Below are positions 1-6,410 of a stretch of DNA of 7,276 bases, piece by piece. Source of the stretch: Campylobacterota bacterium (GTDB taxonomy: Bacteria; Campylobacterota; Campylobacteria; Campylobacterales; Sulfurovaceae); the NCBI GenBank assembly GCA_013153345.1, contig JAADEQ010000025.1, positions 1 to 7,276 on the forward strand, read 5' to 3'. The notes below the pieces were generated by a model. The model was not told where the DNA came from. It ran no database searches and saw nothing but the letters and a program-made list of their open reading frames with translations. Within the stretch, counting starts at the first letter, position 1. Each line of letters starts with the position of its first letter. Position numbers and translations under genes: made by a program.

Positions 1-491
1 GTATAGGTATTAGAAGGTGCCTCTACTTTTTTAATTTGTGGCTTTTTATATACCTTTTTCGCAGTTGCTTTTATATTCTTATCTTTTGCCTTTACTATAA
101 CCTTATTATTTTCACTCTTACTCTCCACATTAAGAGCAAACTTTTTATGCTTATACTTTTTGCCTCTCTTTAAGACTGAGTGTTTTTCATAATTGATTTT
201 AGTAATATACTCCTTCTGACTCAAATCCTTCTTAAATCTCTTATATAAGCGATTATATAAAGAGTTAAGATTTCTCTCTTTAGCGTGAGCGATATTTTTT
301 GTGATGAATGAGTTAGAGGAGTTTGAAGTTAGATGCTTGTTTGGAGTCTCTTTTACAAAGTTTATTTCATATAGATTACAATCTTGATTTTTATTCACCC
401 CCTCCGAGCAGGGCAAAGAACCTGGTGCATGTTCCACGCCTAAACAAACTAGCGCAGCAGGTATAAAACCATTTTTATATTTTTTTAACAT
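1..491 (-). CDS. Lysine-rich protein of unknown function, N-terminal part (runs off left edge)
   Basis: The frame is open without a stop from an ATG at 491 to the window edge, giving 163 visible residues. The ATG has AAAGGA (502-497) five bases upstream. An in-frame ATG at 497 overlaps that site, so 491 is preferred. The N-terminus (MLKKYKNGF, then a modest hydrophobic stretch to about residue 22) resembles a weak signal peptide or short anchor. There is a Cys at 16 but no good lipobox. Further Cys lie at 28 and 38. Downstream the protein is polar and very basic: about one residue in five is Lys, densest from residue 105 onward, consistent with a linker or disordered region. The gene follows thrC by 15 bp and is probably co-transcribed with it. 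A cell-envelope protein whose folded domain (for example a peptidoglycan-binding one) lies beyond the edge would fit, but nothing visible proves it. I do not recognise the family. Confidence 0.75.
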   Translation of the reverse strand, partial: MLKKYKNGFIPAALVCLGVEHAPGSLPCSEGVNKNQDCNLYEINFVKETPNKHLTSNSSNSFITKNIAHAKERNLNSLYNRLYKRFKKDLSQKEYITKINYEKHSVLKRGKKYKHKKFALNVESKSENNKVIVKAKDKNIKATAKKVYKKPQIKKVEAPSNTY

Positions 492-506
492 TGGCATCCT
501 TTCAGA

Positions 507-1979
507 CTAATTTAAAATATCAATTAGTTCGCGCATTATATTATTTTTCTCAATAATTTTCAAATGCACCACTCTTTTCTTAAACAAATTAACAATTTTA
601 TCTGTTATTTTAACATTAAATCTAGCAGAAATCAAATTTAATGCCTCTTTGTCATTTGTAACATTTAGTCCCAAAGATTGTGCAATAACAGGACTAAATT
701 TTGTCCACTCTGCTGTCGAATATGCTACCATTGGTATCACTTGAGAATTTTTTTCCTTAAAAGCTTTTATTGTAGTAGCAGTATGAGGGTCCATTATATA
801 ATTTTTTTGCAAAATATACTCTTTTATTGTATCTAAAACCTCTTTTTGGGTCGAAAAAGTAGCATCAAAATCTTTTTGAATTTCCTTAAGCTCATCTGGA
901 GTTAACTTATAATATAGATTTTTATTAAGTGATTCCATAAGCTCTTTTGTTCTTGCTGCTCCAAATTTATCAAATAAAACCCTCTCTACATTTGAACTCT
1001 TTAAGATATCCATCGCTGGAGAGTTGGTTTGAATAAGCTTTTTATTGCGTAAATCATATACACCACTCTTAATAAACTCTGTTAAAATATTGTTCTCATT
1101 TGAGGCAATAATAATCTTTTTAATAGGCACTCCAGCCTTTTTTATATAATAAGCTCCCAATGCATTCCCAAAATTTCCACTTGGAACTATTAAATCAATC
1201 TCTTCTCCCATCTCAATAGCCTTTTGGCGCACCAACTCCAAATAGCTATGTATATGATAGATTGTTTGAAAAATAATTCTTCCAAAATTAACAGAGTTAG
1301 CAGCAGATAGCTTTAGCTCCTTTCTCTTCAAAAACTCATTAAACTCTTTTGAAGATAGCAGACTCTTAAGAGCAGCTTGAGCATCATCAAAATCCCCCTT
1401 AATACCTAACACATGCAAATTTGGAGCATCTTCAGTTACCATCTGCAAACGCTGCACATCACTAGTTCCCCCTTCTGGATATAAACAGACAACCTCTATA
1501 TTTTCTTTATTTTTAAATGTCTCTAAGGTAGCTGGCCCAGTATCTCCACTAGTTGCAGCCATAATAAGATATCTCTCTCCTCTTTGCTTTGCTAGCTCAG
1601 ATAAAATAACTCCAAAAGGCTGCAAAGCCATATCTTTAAAGGCTCTTGTTGGACCATGAAATAGCTCACTAATATATAGATTATCCTCCAATTTAACAAC
1701 AGGCACTGGATTATCTTTATCATCAAACTCATCATATCTACTAATAGCCTTATCAATCAACTCATCTGAGATATCTATATCAAATCTCTTTAATACATCC
1801 TTAGCAAGGCTTTTATAGTCTGATGTAAGATGAGAGTTTAAAAACTCCTCATCAAACTTTGGAAGAGTCTTTGGAGCATAAAGCCCTCCATAACTTGCCA
1901 TAGGAGATAATATCGCTTCACTAAAGCTAACCTCTGGTGCCTTTTTTCCATCATTTCCTCTTGTCTCAATCAATCTCAC
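507..1979 (-). CDS. thrC: Threonine synthase
   Basis: PLP-dependent cytosolic enzyme converting O-phospho-homoserine to threonine, the last step of threonine synthesis. From the chosen start it has 490 residues, normal for the long bacterial (E. coli-type) class. The N-terminus RLIETRG with SFSEAILSPMASYGGLY (about 17-34) is the family's N-terminal domain signature. The PLP lysine lies in HGPTRAFKD at K115. The substrate-phosphate loop ATSGDTGPA is at 142-150, AANSVNFGR at about 226-234, and the PLP-phosphate loop PSGNFGN at 266-272. The frame stays open upstream to a TTG at 2006, but AAGGA (1991-1987) sits seven bases before the GTG at 1979, and homologues begin M-x-LIETRG, so GTG 1979 is the likely start. 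It lies 46 bp after argB and 15 bp before the lysine-rich gene. Nothing looks broken. Confidence 0.96.
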   Translation of the reverse strand: MRLIETRGNDGKKAPEVSFSEAILSPMASYGGLYAPKTLPKFDEEFLNSHLTSDYKSLAKDVLKRFDIDISDELIDKAISRYDEFDDKDNPVPVVKLEDNLYISELFHGPTRAFKDMALQPFGVILSELAKQRGERYLIMAATSGDTGPATLETFKNKENIEVVCLYPEGGTSDVQRLQMVTEDAPNLHVLGIKGDFDDAQAALKSLLSSKEFNEFLKRKELKLSAANSVNFGRIIFQTIYHIHSYLELVRQKAIEMGEEIDLIVPSGNFGNALGAYYIKKAGVPIKKIIIASNENNILTEFIKSGVYDLRNKKLIQTNSPAMDILKSSNVERVLFDKFGAARTKELMESLNKNLYYKLTPDELKEIQKDFDATFSTQKEVLDTIKEYILQKNYIMDPHTATTIKAFKEKNSQVIPMVAYSTAEWTKFSPVIAQSLGLNVTNDKEALNLISARFNVKITDKIVNLFKKRVVHLKIIEKNNIMRELIDILN

Positions 1980-1986
1980 AACCACT

Positions 1987-2014
1987 TCCTTAAAAATTTT
2001 TTGCAATTATATCT
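1987..2014 (-). promoter_or_regulatory. Candidate internal promoter and RBS before thrC
   Basis: The 46 bp argB-thrC gap is the widest in the minus-strand train. It holds a perfect TATAAT on the minus strand (2011-2006) preceded by a T-run, which suits AT-rich genomes where the -10 dominates. A TTGAGT about 19 bases upstream, over the end of argB, is a weak -35 candidate. Transcription would start near 1999, leaving a leader of about 20 bases that contains AAGGA (1991-1987). In DNA this AT-rich a chance TATAAT is common, so confidence is low. Confidence 0.35.
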
Positions 2015-2025
2015 AAAAAAATAGT

Positions 2026-2877
2026 TTATAACTCAATACATGTTCCTATACCACTGCTAGTTAAAATCTCTAACAATAAAGAGTGCTCTAACCTTCCATC
2101 AATAATATGAGCCTTCTTTACTCCACCCTTTAACGCCTCAATTGCCGCATTTACCTTTGGAATCATACCTCCACTAATTACCCCCTCTTTAATGAGCTCA
2201 TTAGTCTTAGCAATAGTTAAAGTTTTAATAAGCTTCTTATCTCTATCAAGCACCCCTTCAGTATCGGTTAAAAATAGCACCTTTCTAGCCTTTAGAGCAA
2301 TAGCTATTTTACTAGCAGCTAAATCTGCATTTATATTAAAGCCTGGATGGTTTAGCTTTGAAGCAGTAGCAATTGGAGCAATCACTGGCACAAACCCATC
2401 ATCTAAAATATTAAACACAATTGATGGATTAATCTCCTCAATTATGCCAGTATATCCAAATCTTCCCTCATCTTTTGGAATAGCCTTTATAAAGTTTGCA
2501 TCTTTTCCAGAGATTCCAATAGCCTTTGCCTCATAACTATTTAATAAAGAGACAATATTTTTATTAATCTCTCCACTAAGCACCATCTCAACAACTCTCA
2601 TCGCCTCTTTTGAGGTAACTCTTTGCCCATCAATAAACTCACTCTTAATATTTAACTCATCTAATAAACTAGTAATACTCTTTCCTCCACCATGAACTAC
2701 TACTGGCTTCATTCCAACAGCTTTTAAAAGAGCAATATCTTGTGCAAACTTCTCTTTTAAGCTATCACTAGTTTGAGCAGAACCTCCATACTTTACTACA
2801 ATAATATCCCCTCTAAATTTGGTAATATATGTCAAAGCATCTAGTAGAGTCTGAACCGTTTCAATCTTCTTTTTCAT
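2026..2877 (-). CDS. argB: Acetylglutamate kinase, probably arginine-sensitive type
   Basis: Phosphorylates the gamma-carboxylate of N-acetyl-L-glutamate with ATP, the second step of arginine synthesis; cytosolic. The 283 residues show the amino-acid-kinase fold in order: VKYGGSA (28-34, phosphate-binding), HGGGK (62-66), VEMVLSGEINK (96-106), GISGKDA (121-127), the NINADLAASKIA substrate/ATP segment (181-192), LTDTEGV (203-209) and GGMIPKV (236-242). The roughly 25-residue helix before the first beta strand (ending KFRGDIIVVKYGG) and the C-terminal segment EHSLLLEILTSSGIGT (264-279) match the pattern known for hexameric, arginine-inhibited enzymes, so feedback by arginine is inferred. The ATG start has AGAGG (2889-2885) seven bases upstream and lies inside lpxK with a 17 bp overlap, implying translational coupling. 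It is separated from other arginine genes in this window. Confidence 0.96.
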   Translation of the reverse strand: MKKKIETVQTLLDALTYITKFRGDIIVVKYGGSAQTSDSLKEKFAQDIALLKAVGMKPVVVHGGGKSITSLLDELNIKSEFIDGQRVTSKEAMRVVEMVLSGEINKNIVSLLNSYEAKAIGISGKDANFIKAIPKDEGRFGYTGIIEEINPSIVFNILDDGFVPVIAPIATASKLNHPGFNINADLAASKIAIALKARKVLFLTDTEGVLDRDKKLIKTLTIAKTNELIKEGVISGGMIPKVNAAIEALKGGVKKAHIIDGRLEHSLLLEILTSSGIGTCIEL

Positions 2878-3796
2878 CTACAAACCTCTCAATCTCTCTT
2901 AAAATTTCCAAATTAATATGCAATTTTAACTCCAAAACTTCAATATCTAACTTAAACTCCTCTAACTTTACAAAATCTTTAGAGGTGCTCAATATCCTAT
3001 TTGCTCCAACCTCTTTCATCTTTTTCTCTATTATCTCCTTATCAAAAAAAGAGTGGTCACTAAGATAGTAGCTCCCAACAACATTTGAAGGGAGATATCT
3101 TTTTAATCTTTGAGGCTTAGAGATTGCAGTAACTAATAAAAACCTATCTTTATCTCTACTCTCTACCCTCACCTCTCTTTTAAAATCTCTTCCCTCTTTT
3201 AACACCAAATTAGCATACTTTTTTGTAAAATAAAACTCTCTTAAACCTCCAGCTGGCAAAGGAAACCTATTTTTAATCTCATAAGGCTCCAATAAAATAT
3301 CAAACTTTTTTATATTAACCTTTGAAAAGCCATCATCCAAAATTACCAAATCTACCCCTCTTCTCTTTAGATACTCAATCCCCTCTCCTCTATCTTCACT
3401 AACTACCACCTCACATCCACACTCCTTTGCAACAACCATCGCCTCATCACCACATCTTCTTACATCACAAACAATCTCTCCACCCTCTTTTACAGCAACT
3501 AAACCCTTTGACTCTCTCTTATACCCCCTTGAGAGATACCCAACCTTTAAACCTTTAGCCTCAAAATAGTTTATCAATTCAATAGCAAATGGGGTCTTTC
3601 CACTTCCTCCAATAACCAAATTCCCAATACTAACTATCTTAACTCCAAAATCTTTTGGTTTAGCAAATAGCCTCCTTAGATATAAAGCCCCTCCATATAA
3701 AAAGGCCAACGGAAGCAAAGAGAATATTAAAGGATAATCTATCTTTTTGGGAGAAAATAGGACTCTTTCAATATATCTATATATGGTTTCTTGCAA
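2861..3796 (-). CDS. lpxK: Tetraacyldisaccharide 4'-kinase (lipid A)
   Basis: Transfers the ATP gamma-phosphate to the 4' position of the tetraacyl disaccharide precursor to make lipid IVA, at the cytoplasmic face of the inner membrane. The 311 residues have an N-terminal hydrophobic segment (about 22-40, FSLLPLAFLYGG), then the Walker A region GNLVIGGSGKTP (58-69), SRGYKR (89-94), the GDE motif (116-118) with the conserved Asp, LDDGF (153-157), LPAGGLRE (180-187), a DH pair (247-248, SDHSF) and TSKDFVKL (271-278). The usual Gln after DDGF is Ser here. The only plausible start is a TTG at 3796, since a stop lies four codons upstream in the same frame. It has no well-spaced ribosome site and sits within the last 20 bases of the DegT homologue, so coupled translation is likely. 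It overlaps argB by 17 bp at its end. Confidence 0.95.
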   Translation of the reverse strand: MQETIYRYIERVLFSPKKIDYPLIFSLLPLAFLYGGALYLRRLFAKPKDFGVKIVSIGNLVIGGSGKTPFAIELINYFEAKGLKVGYLSRGYKRESKGLVAVKEGGEIVCDVRRCGDEAMVVAKECGCEVVVSEDRGEGIEYLKRRGVDLVILDDGFSKVNIKKFDILLEPYEIKNRFPLPAGGLREFYFTKKYANLVLKEGRDFKREVRVESRDKDRFLLVTAISKPQRLKRYLPSNVVGSYYLSDHSFFDKEIIEKKMKEVGANRILSTSKDFVKLEEFKLDIEVLELKLHINLEILREIERFVDEKED

Positions 3797-4883
3797 CTTC
3801 TTTTACCACTTTAGTAACATATTTTGCCTCATCTTTACTCATTTTTCCATTGCAAGGCAAAGAGAGTATCTTTTGGTAGATATTAAGAGCATTTGGAAAT
3901 GAGGTTACCTTAAGATTATACTTCTTTTTATAATAGGAGGTAAAGTTTAGAGGAATATAGTGGAGCTTAACCTCAACACCCCTACTTATTAGCTCTCTAG
4001 CAAATGCATCTCTATTTTTTTCTATCTCAATAATAAAATAACTATAAAGATGGTCATCTCTTCTTATTGGCAAGGTAATATGAGGAGTATCTTTTAGCTC
4101 TTCAAAATATATATTTGCAATCTCTCTTTTTTGTCTAAGAAGCAACTCCCTTTGATGCAAAAGCTTCTCTAAAAAGAAGGCATTTATATTATCCAGTCTA
4201 TAATCATACCCAACATCAACAACATCATATATATATGAGAGCTCTCTATTTGGATAGATTAAACCATGATTTCTTAGCAACTTTCCTCTTTTAAAATGCT
4301 CCTCACTATTAAATCCAATAATAGCCCCTTTTAAATTATTATCAAATCTATAATTCAAAGAAAAAATAGCTATATCAGACTCTACTTTTATCTTACTTCC
4401 TGTAATTGGAGCATCTGTAAAATCCTCAATAATAATTAGATTATTCTCTTTAGCTATCTCTTTTATTTTTGCAATATCTTGCTTTAGCCCAGCAAAATGG
4501 CTTACAATAATTGCCCTTAACTTTTTGCTTCTATTTTGCTTTATACTATTCTTTAGAGCATCAATATCTAAATGGTAGCTTCTTGGCTCAATATCAACAA
4601 AGATAGGCTCACTATCAAAGTGTCTAATTGCCTCTGGCACATCCACATATGAATTGATTGCACAAACTACCTTATCCCCTCTTTTTAACTCAATTGCTAA
4701 AAGAGCTAGATGCAAAGCTAAAGATGAGTTTGCCACACTAAGAGTATAGTTAGTATTTGTTAGCTCTTTAAACTTGGACTCAAGCTTTAAAGGTGCCTCT
4801 TCTAAATTATCATAAAAGTTTGCTCTATTAATCTCAATTAAGTTCTTTATCTCAGAGGCTCTATAAAAAGGAATCTTTCTCAT
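3777..4883 (-). CDS. DegT/DnrJ/EryC1/StrS-family aminotransferase homologue lacking the PLP lysine
   Basis: By family this is a sugar aminotransferase of fold-type I (PLP, acting on nucleotide-linked ketosugars), here 368 residues. Family features seen: N-terminal MRKIPFYR, the small-residue loop ANSS then LALHLALLAI (51-64), FVDIEP (95-100), IIEDF (151-155) with the Asp that contacts the PLP ring nitrogen, VGYDYRLDNINAFF (224-237) and VKLHYIPL (305-312) near the C-terminus. The usual FSFHxxK active-site segment reads FSLNYRF (174-180), so Phe180 stands where the Schiff-base Lys belongs; the nearest Lys is K185. The loop GT is SS, and the ring-stacking His/Gln after ED is Asp157. Catalysis as an aminotransferase is doubtful. 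ATG 4883 is chosen because AAGGA (4894-4890) is six bases upstream; a TTG at 4889 is too close. It follows the ferritin-like gene by 15 bp and overlaps lpxK by 20 bp. Confidence 0.85.
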   Translation of the reverse strand: MRKIPFYRASEIKNLIEINRANFYDNLEEAPLKLESKFKELTNTNYTLSVANSSLALHLALLAIELKRGDKVVCAINSYVDVPEAIRHFDSEPIFVDIEPRSYHLDIDALKNSIKQNRSKKLRAIIVSHFAGLKQDIAKIKEIAKENNLIIIEDFTDAPITGSKIKVESDIAIFSLNYRFDNNLKGAIIGFNSEEHFKRGKLLRNHGLIYPNRELSYIYDVVDVGYDYRLDNINAFFLEKLLHQRELLLRQKREIANIYFEELKDTPHITLPIRRDDHLYSYFIIEIEKNRDAFARELISRGVEVKLHYIPLNFTSYYKKKYNLKVTSFPNALNIYQKILSLPCNGKMSKDEAKYVTKVVKEVARNHI

Positions 4884-4898
4884 ATTCAATCCTTAAAA

Positions 4899-5702
4899 TT
4901 AGCACTTCTTAGCACCAAGCTCTATTAGCTCTTCACAACTAAAGCCAGCCATCTTTCTAGCTTCAATATTAAAACCTTTAGCCTTTGGGACTAAGTTATA
5001 TCTCTTTATTATATCTATATAAGTTTGCTTATAGTTTAATTTCTTCTTATGGCATAAATATTTAAACCACTTATCACCCTTTTTAACATGCTCTATCTCA
5101 TCAATATATATAACCTCCAATGCATCAACCACTTTTTTTGAGATTGAAAGCTTAGAGTTAGCCTTAATTTTATTAATTATTACTCTATTTACATCTAATC
5201 CACTAGCCTCATGATATCTAGGCACCACTGCCATTCTATCTAATAAAGAGCTATTAGTCCTCTTTCCAATATCAAATAGAGCTCTATGAACTGGCAAATC
5301 TCCATAAAAACTACCTAACTCTTTTAAAATCTCCTCTATCATCTTAAAGTGTCTAATCTCATCTGCTGCCACATTAAGCCAATCTATCTTAAACTCATTT
5401 GGCATATCAAAACGATAAGCTGCATCAAGAGCCAAATCAATTGCACTATACTCAATATGGGCAATTGAGTGAAGCAGAGCAATAAGCCCCTCTTTAGTAT
5501 CAAGCCTCTTTCTACTCCTTACCTCATACCCTTTTACAATTTTGCAAATATCGCTATAAGATGGCTTGTCAAAAACCTTAGGAGATTCAAAACCAAAGCT
5601 GCTATTTTCTTTACAAAACTTTAGCGCCTCATTTACTATAAGCTCTTTTGTGTTAATATTGCTTGAGGTTAATGCAGTCTCTAAATCTTTATAAAAATTC
5701 AT
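4899..5702 (-). CDS. DUF455-family ferritin-like protein, putative di-metal
   Basis: A 267-residue, largely helical cytosolic protein resembling the DUF455 (COG2833) ferritin-like family, of unknown function. Candidate metal ligands fall in four helices, as in ferritin-like carboxylate-bridged sites: HSIAHIE (78-84), DEIRH (114-118), HEASGLD (164-170) and DEIEH (201-205). The ending FNIEARKMAGFS (244-255) is also typical of the family. No signal peptide or membrane span is seen. The ATG at 5702 has no Shine-Dalgarno sequence upstream on its strand (the preceding bases are pyrimidine-rich), and a TATAAT lies just 8-13 bases before it, so the mRNA may be leaderless. It is the first gene of the minus-strand train and divergent from the MBL-fold gene. 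Assignment rests on motif pattern; the substrate, if it is an oxidase or oxygenase, is unknown. Confidence 0.85.
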   Translation of the reverse strand: MNFYKDLETALTSSNINTKELIVNEALKFCKENSSFGFESPKVFDKPSYSDICKIVKGYEVRSRKRLDTKEGLIALLHSIAHIEYSAIDLALDAAYRFDMPNEFKIDWLNVAADEIRHFKMIEEILKELGSFYGDLPVHRALFDIGKRTNSSLLDRMAVVPRYHEASGLDVNRVIINKIKANSKLSISKKVVDALEVIYIDEIEHVKKGDKWFKYLCHKKKLNYKQTYIDIIKRYNLVPKAKGFNIEARKMAGFSCEELIELGAKKC

Positions 5703-5719
5703 AAGGAGTATTATAACAT
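5703..5719. promoter_or_regulatory. 17 bp divergent intergenic region with overlapping control signals
   Basis: All spacer between the two divergent starts lies here. On the plus strand AAGGAG (5703-5708) is the ribosome site of the MBL-fold gene, 11 bases from its ATG, which is rather long. On the minus strand TATAAT (5715-5710) is a -10 candidate for the ferritin-like gene and would start transcription at or next to its ATG. A plus-strand -10 candidate, TATAAA (5690-5695), lies inside the ferritin-like coding region. The transcription starts are inferred. Confidence 0.45.
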
Positions 5720-6322
5720 ATGGAAATAAAATTTAAACCAATGGGAGTTTATGCAACAAATTGCTATATTTTAACTACTAATAATAAAGATATCATAATA
5801 GACCCTGGTGTTGATGCTACAAATTGGGTCTTAAAAAATGTCAAAAATCCAGTTGCTATCTTAAATACCCATGGCCATTTTGACCATATCTGGAGCAATA
5901 GCGAACTATCAAAAAAGCTAAATATTCCAATATATTGCCCAAAAGATGATGCTTTTATGTTAGAAAATGACCCCTTTAACTATGGAACCCCAAAGAGTAA
6001 AGCCTCCTTTTTAGTAGAGCCAGATAGCCAAATAGATATAGAAGGAGTTAAGCTTAAATTTTGGCACTTTCCAGGCCACACTCCAGGATGCAGCGTAATT
6101 GAGTATAATGATATCTGGTTTAGTGGAGATTTTCTATTTAAAGGCTCAATTGGAAGATGGGACTTTCCTTACTCTAATAAAGATGATATGGTAAATAGCC
6201 TTTATAAAGTAAAAAGATTTAAAGAGGATAAAAAGCTCCTACCAGGCCATGGAGAGTTTACCACCCTAAAAGAGGAGCTTAAAAATATTGATGGATGGAT
6301 TAGGTATGTAAAAAATTCATAA
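5720..6322 (+). CDS. MBL-fold metallo-hydrolase, glyoxalase II-like (YcbL type)
   Basis: A 200-residue single-domain cytosolic metallo-beta-lactamase-fold protein. The metal site is complete: THGHFDH (50-56; H51, H53, D55, H56), PGHT (118-121; H120), the bridging Asp in FSGDFLF (D137) and the late His in LPGHGE (H177). The N-terminus with TNCYIL (13-18) and GSIGRWDFP (142-150) matches the short YcbL-like relatives of hydroxyacylglutathione hydrolase, which lack the C-terminal glutathione-binding domain of true glyoxalase II. It therefore probably hydrolyses a thioester or similar small molecule, but the substrate cannot be read from sequence, and glutathione use should not be assumed in this lineage. 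It is divergent from the ferritin-like gene and 88 bp upstream of the barrel gene. No obvious terminator follows it. Confidence 0.93.
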   Translation: MEIKFKPMGVYATNCYILTTNNKDIIIDPGVDATNWVLKNVKNPVAILNTHGHFDHIWSNSELSKKLNIPIYCPKDDAFMLENDPFNYGTPKSKASFLVEPDSQIDIEGVKLKFWHFPGHTPGCSVIEYNDIWFSGDFLFKGSIGRWDFPYSNKDDMVNSLYKVKRFKEDKKLLPGHGEFTTLKEELKNIDGWIRYVKNS

Positions 6323-6370
6323 TATCACCCAAAAAATCTATATTTTTTAGTATGAAATTAACGCTTTTTA

Positions 6371-6403
6371 TGATATACTATAGATATTTTCGATAAAAAA
6401 GGG
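6371..6403 (+). promoter_or_regulatory. Extended -10 promoter and RBS for the barrel protein gene
   Basis: The 88 bp gap 6323-6410 contains TG (6371-6372), one base, then TATACT (6374-6379), an extended -10 arrangement. Transcription would start near 6386. No convincing -35 is seen. AAGGG (6399-6403) lies seven bases before the ATG at 6411. The rest of the gap is A/T runs with no hairpin that I could recognise. Confidence 0.55.
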
Positions 6404-6410
6404 TAATATT

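Noticed and set aside
2192..2536. Plus-strand open frame of 114 codons
   Set aside because: It lies wholly opposite argB, whose motifs are all intact. The hydrophobic, Ser-rich translation is what an antisense frame of an AT-rich gene gives, and no ribosome site was noted.
2829..3068. Plus-strand open frame of 79 codons
   Set aside because: It is antisense to lpxK and the start of argB, with Ser/Phe-rich low-complexity content and no family features.
3160..3540. Pyrimidine-rich CTCT tracts on the plus strand, looking like a repeat
   Set aside because: They reflect purine-rich AGA/GAG (Arg/Glu) codons of the minus-strand lpxK; there is no repeat unit or regular spacing.
4323..4390. A frameshift as the cause of the missing DegT lysine
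   Set aside because: The frame and family-like sequence are continuous on both sides (DIAIF before, RGKLLRNHGL after), so a local shift is not needed to explain it.
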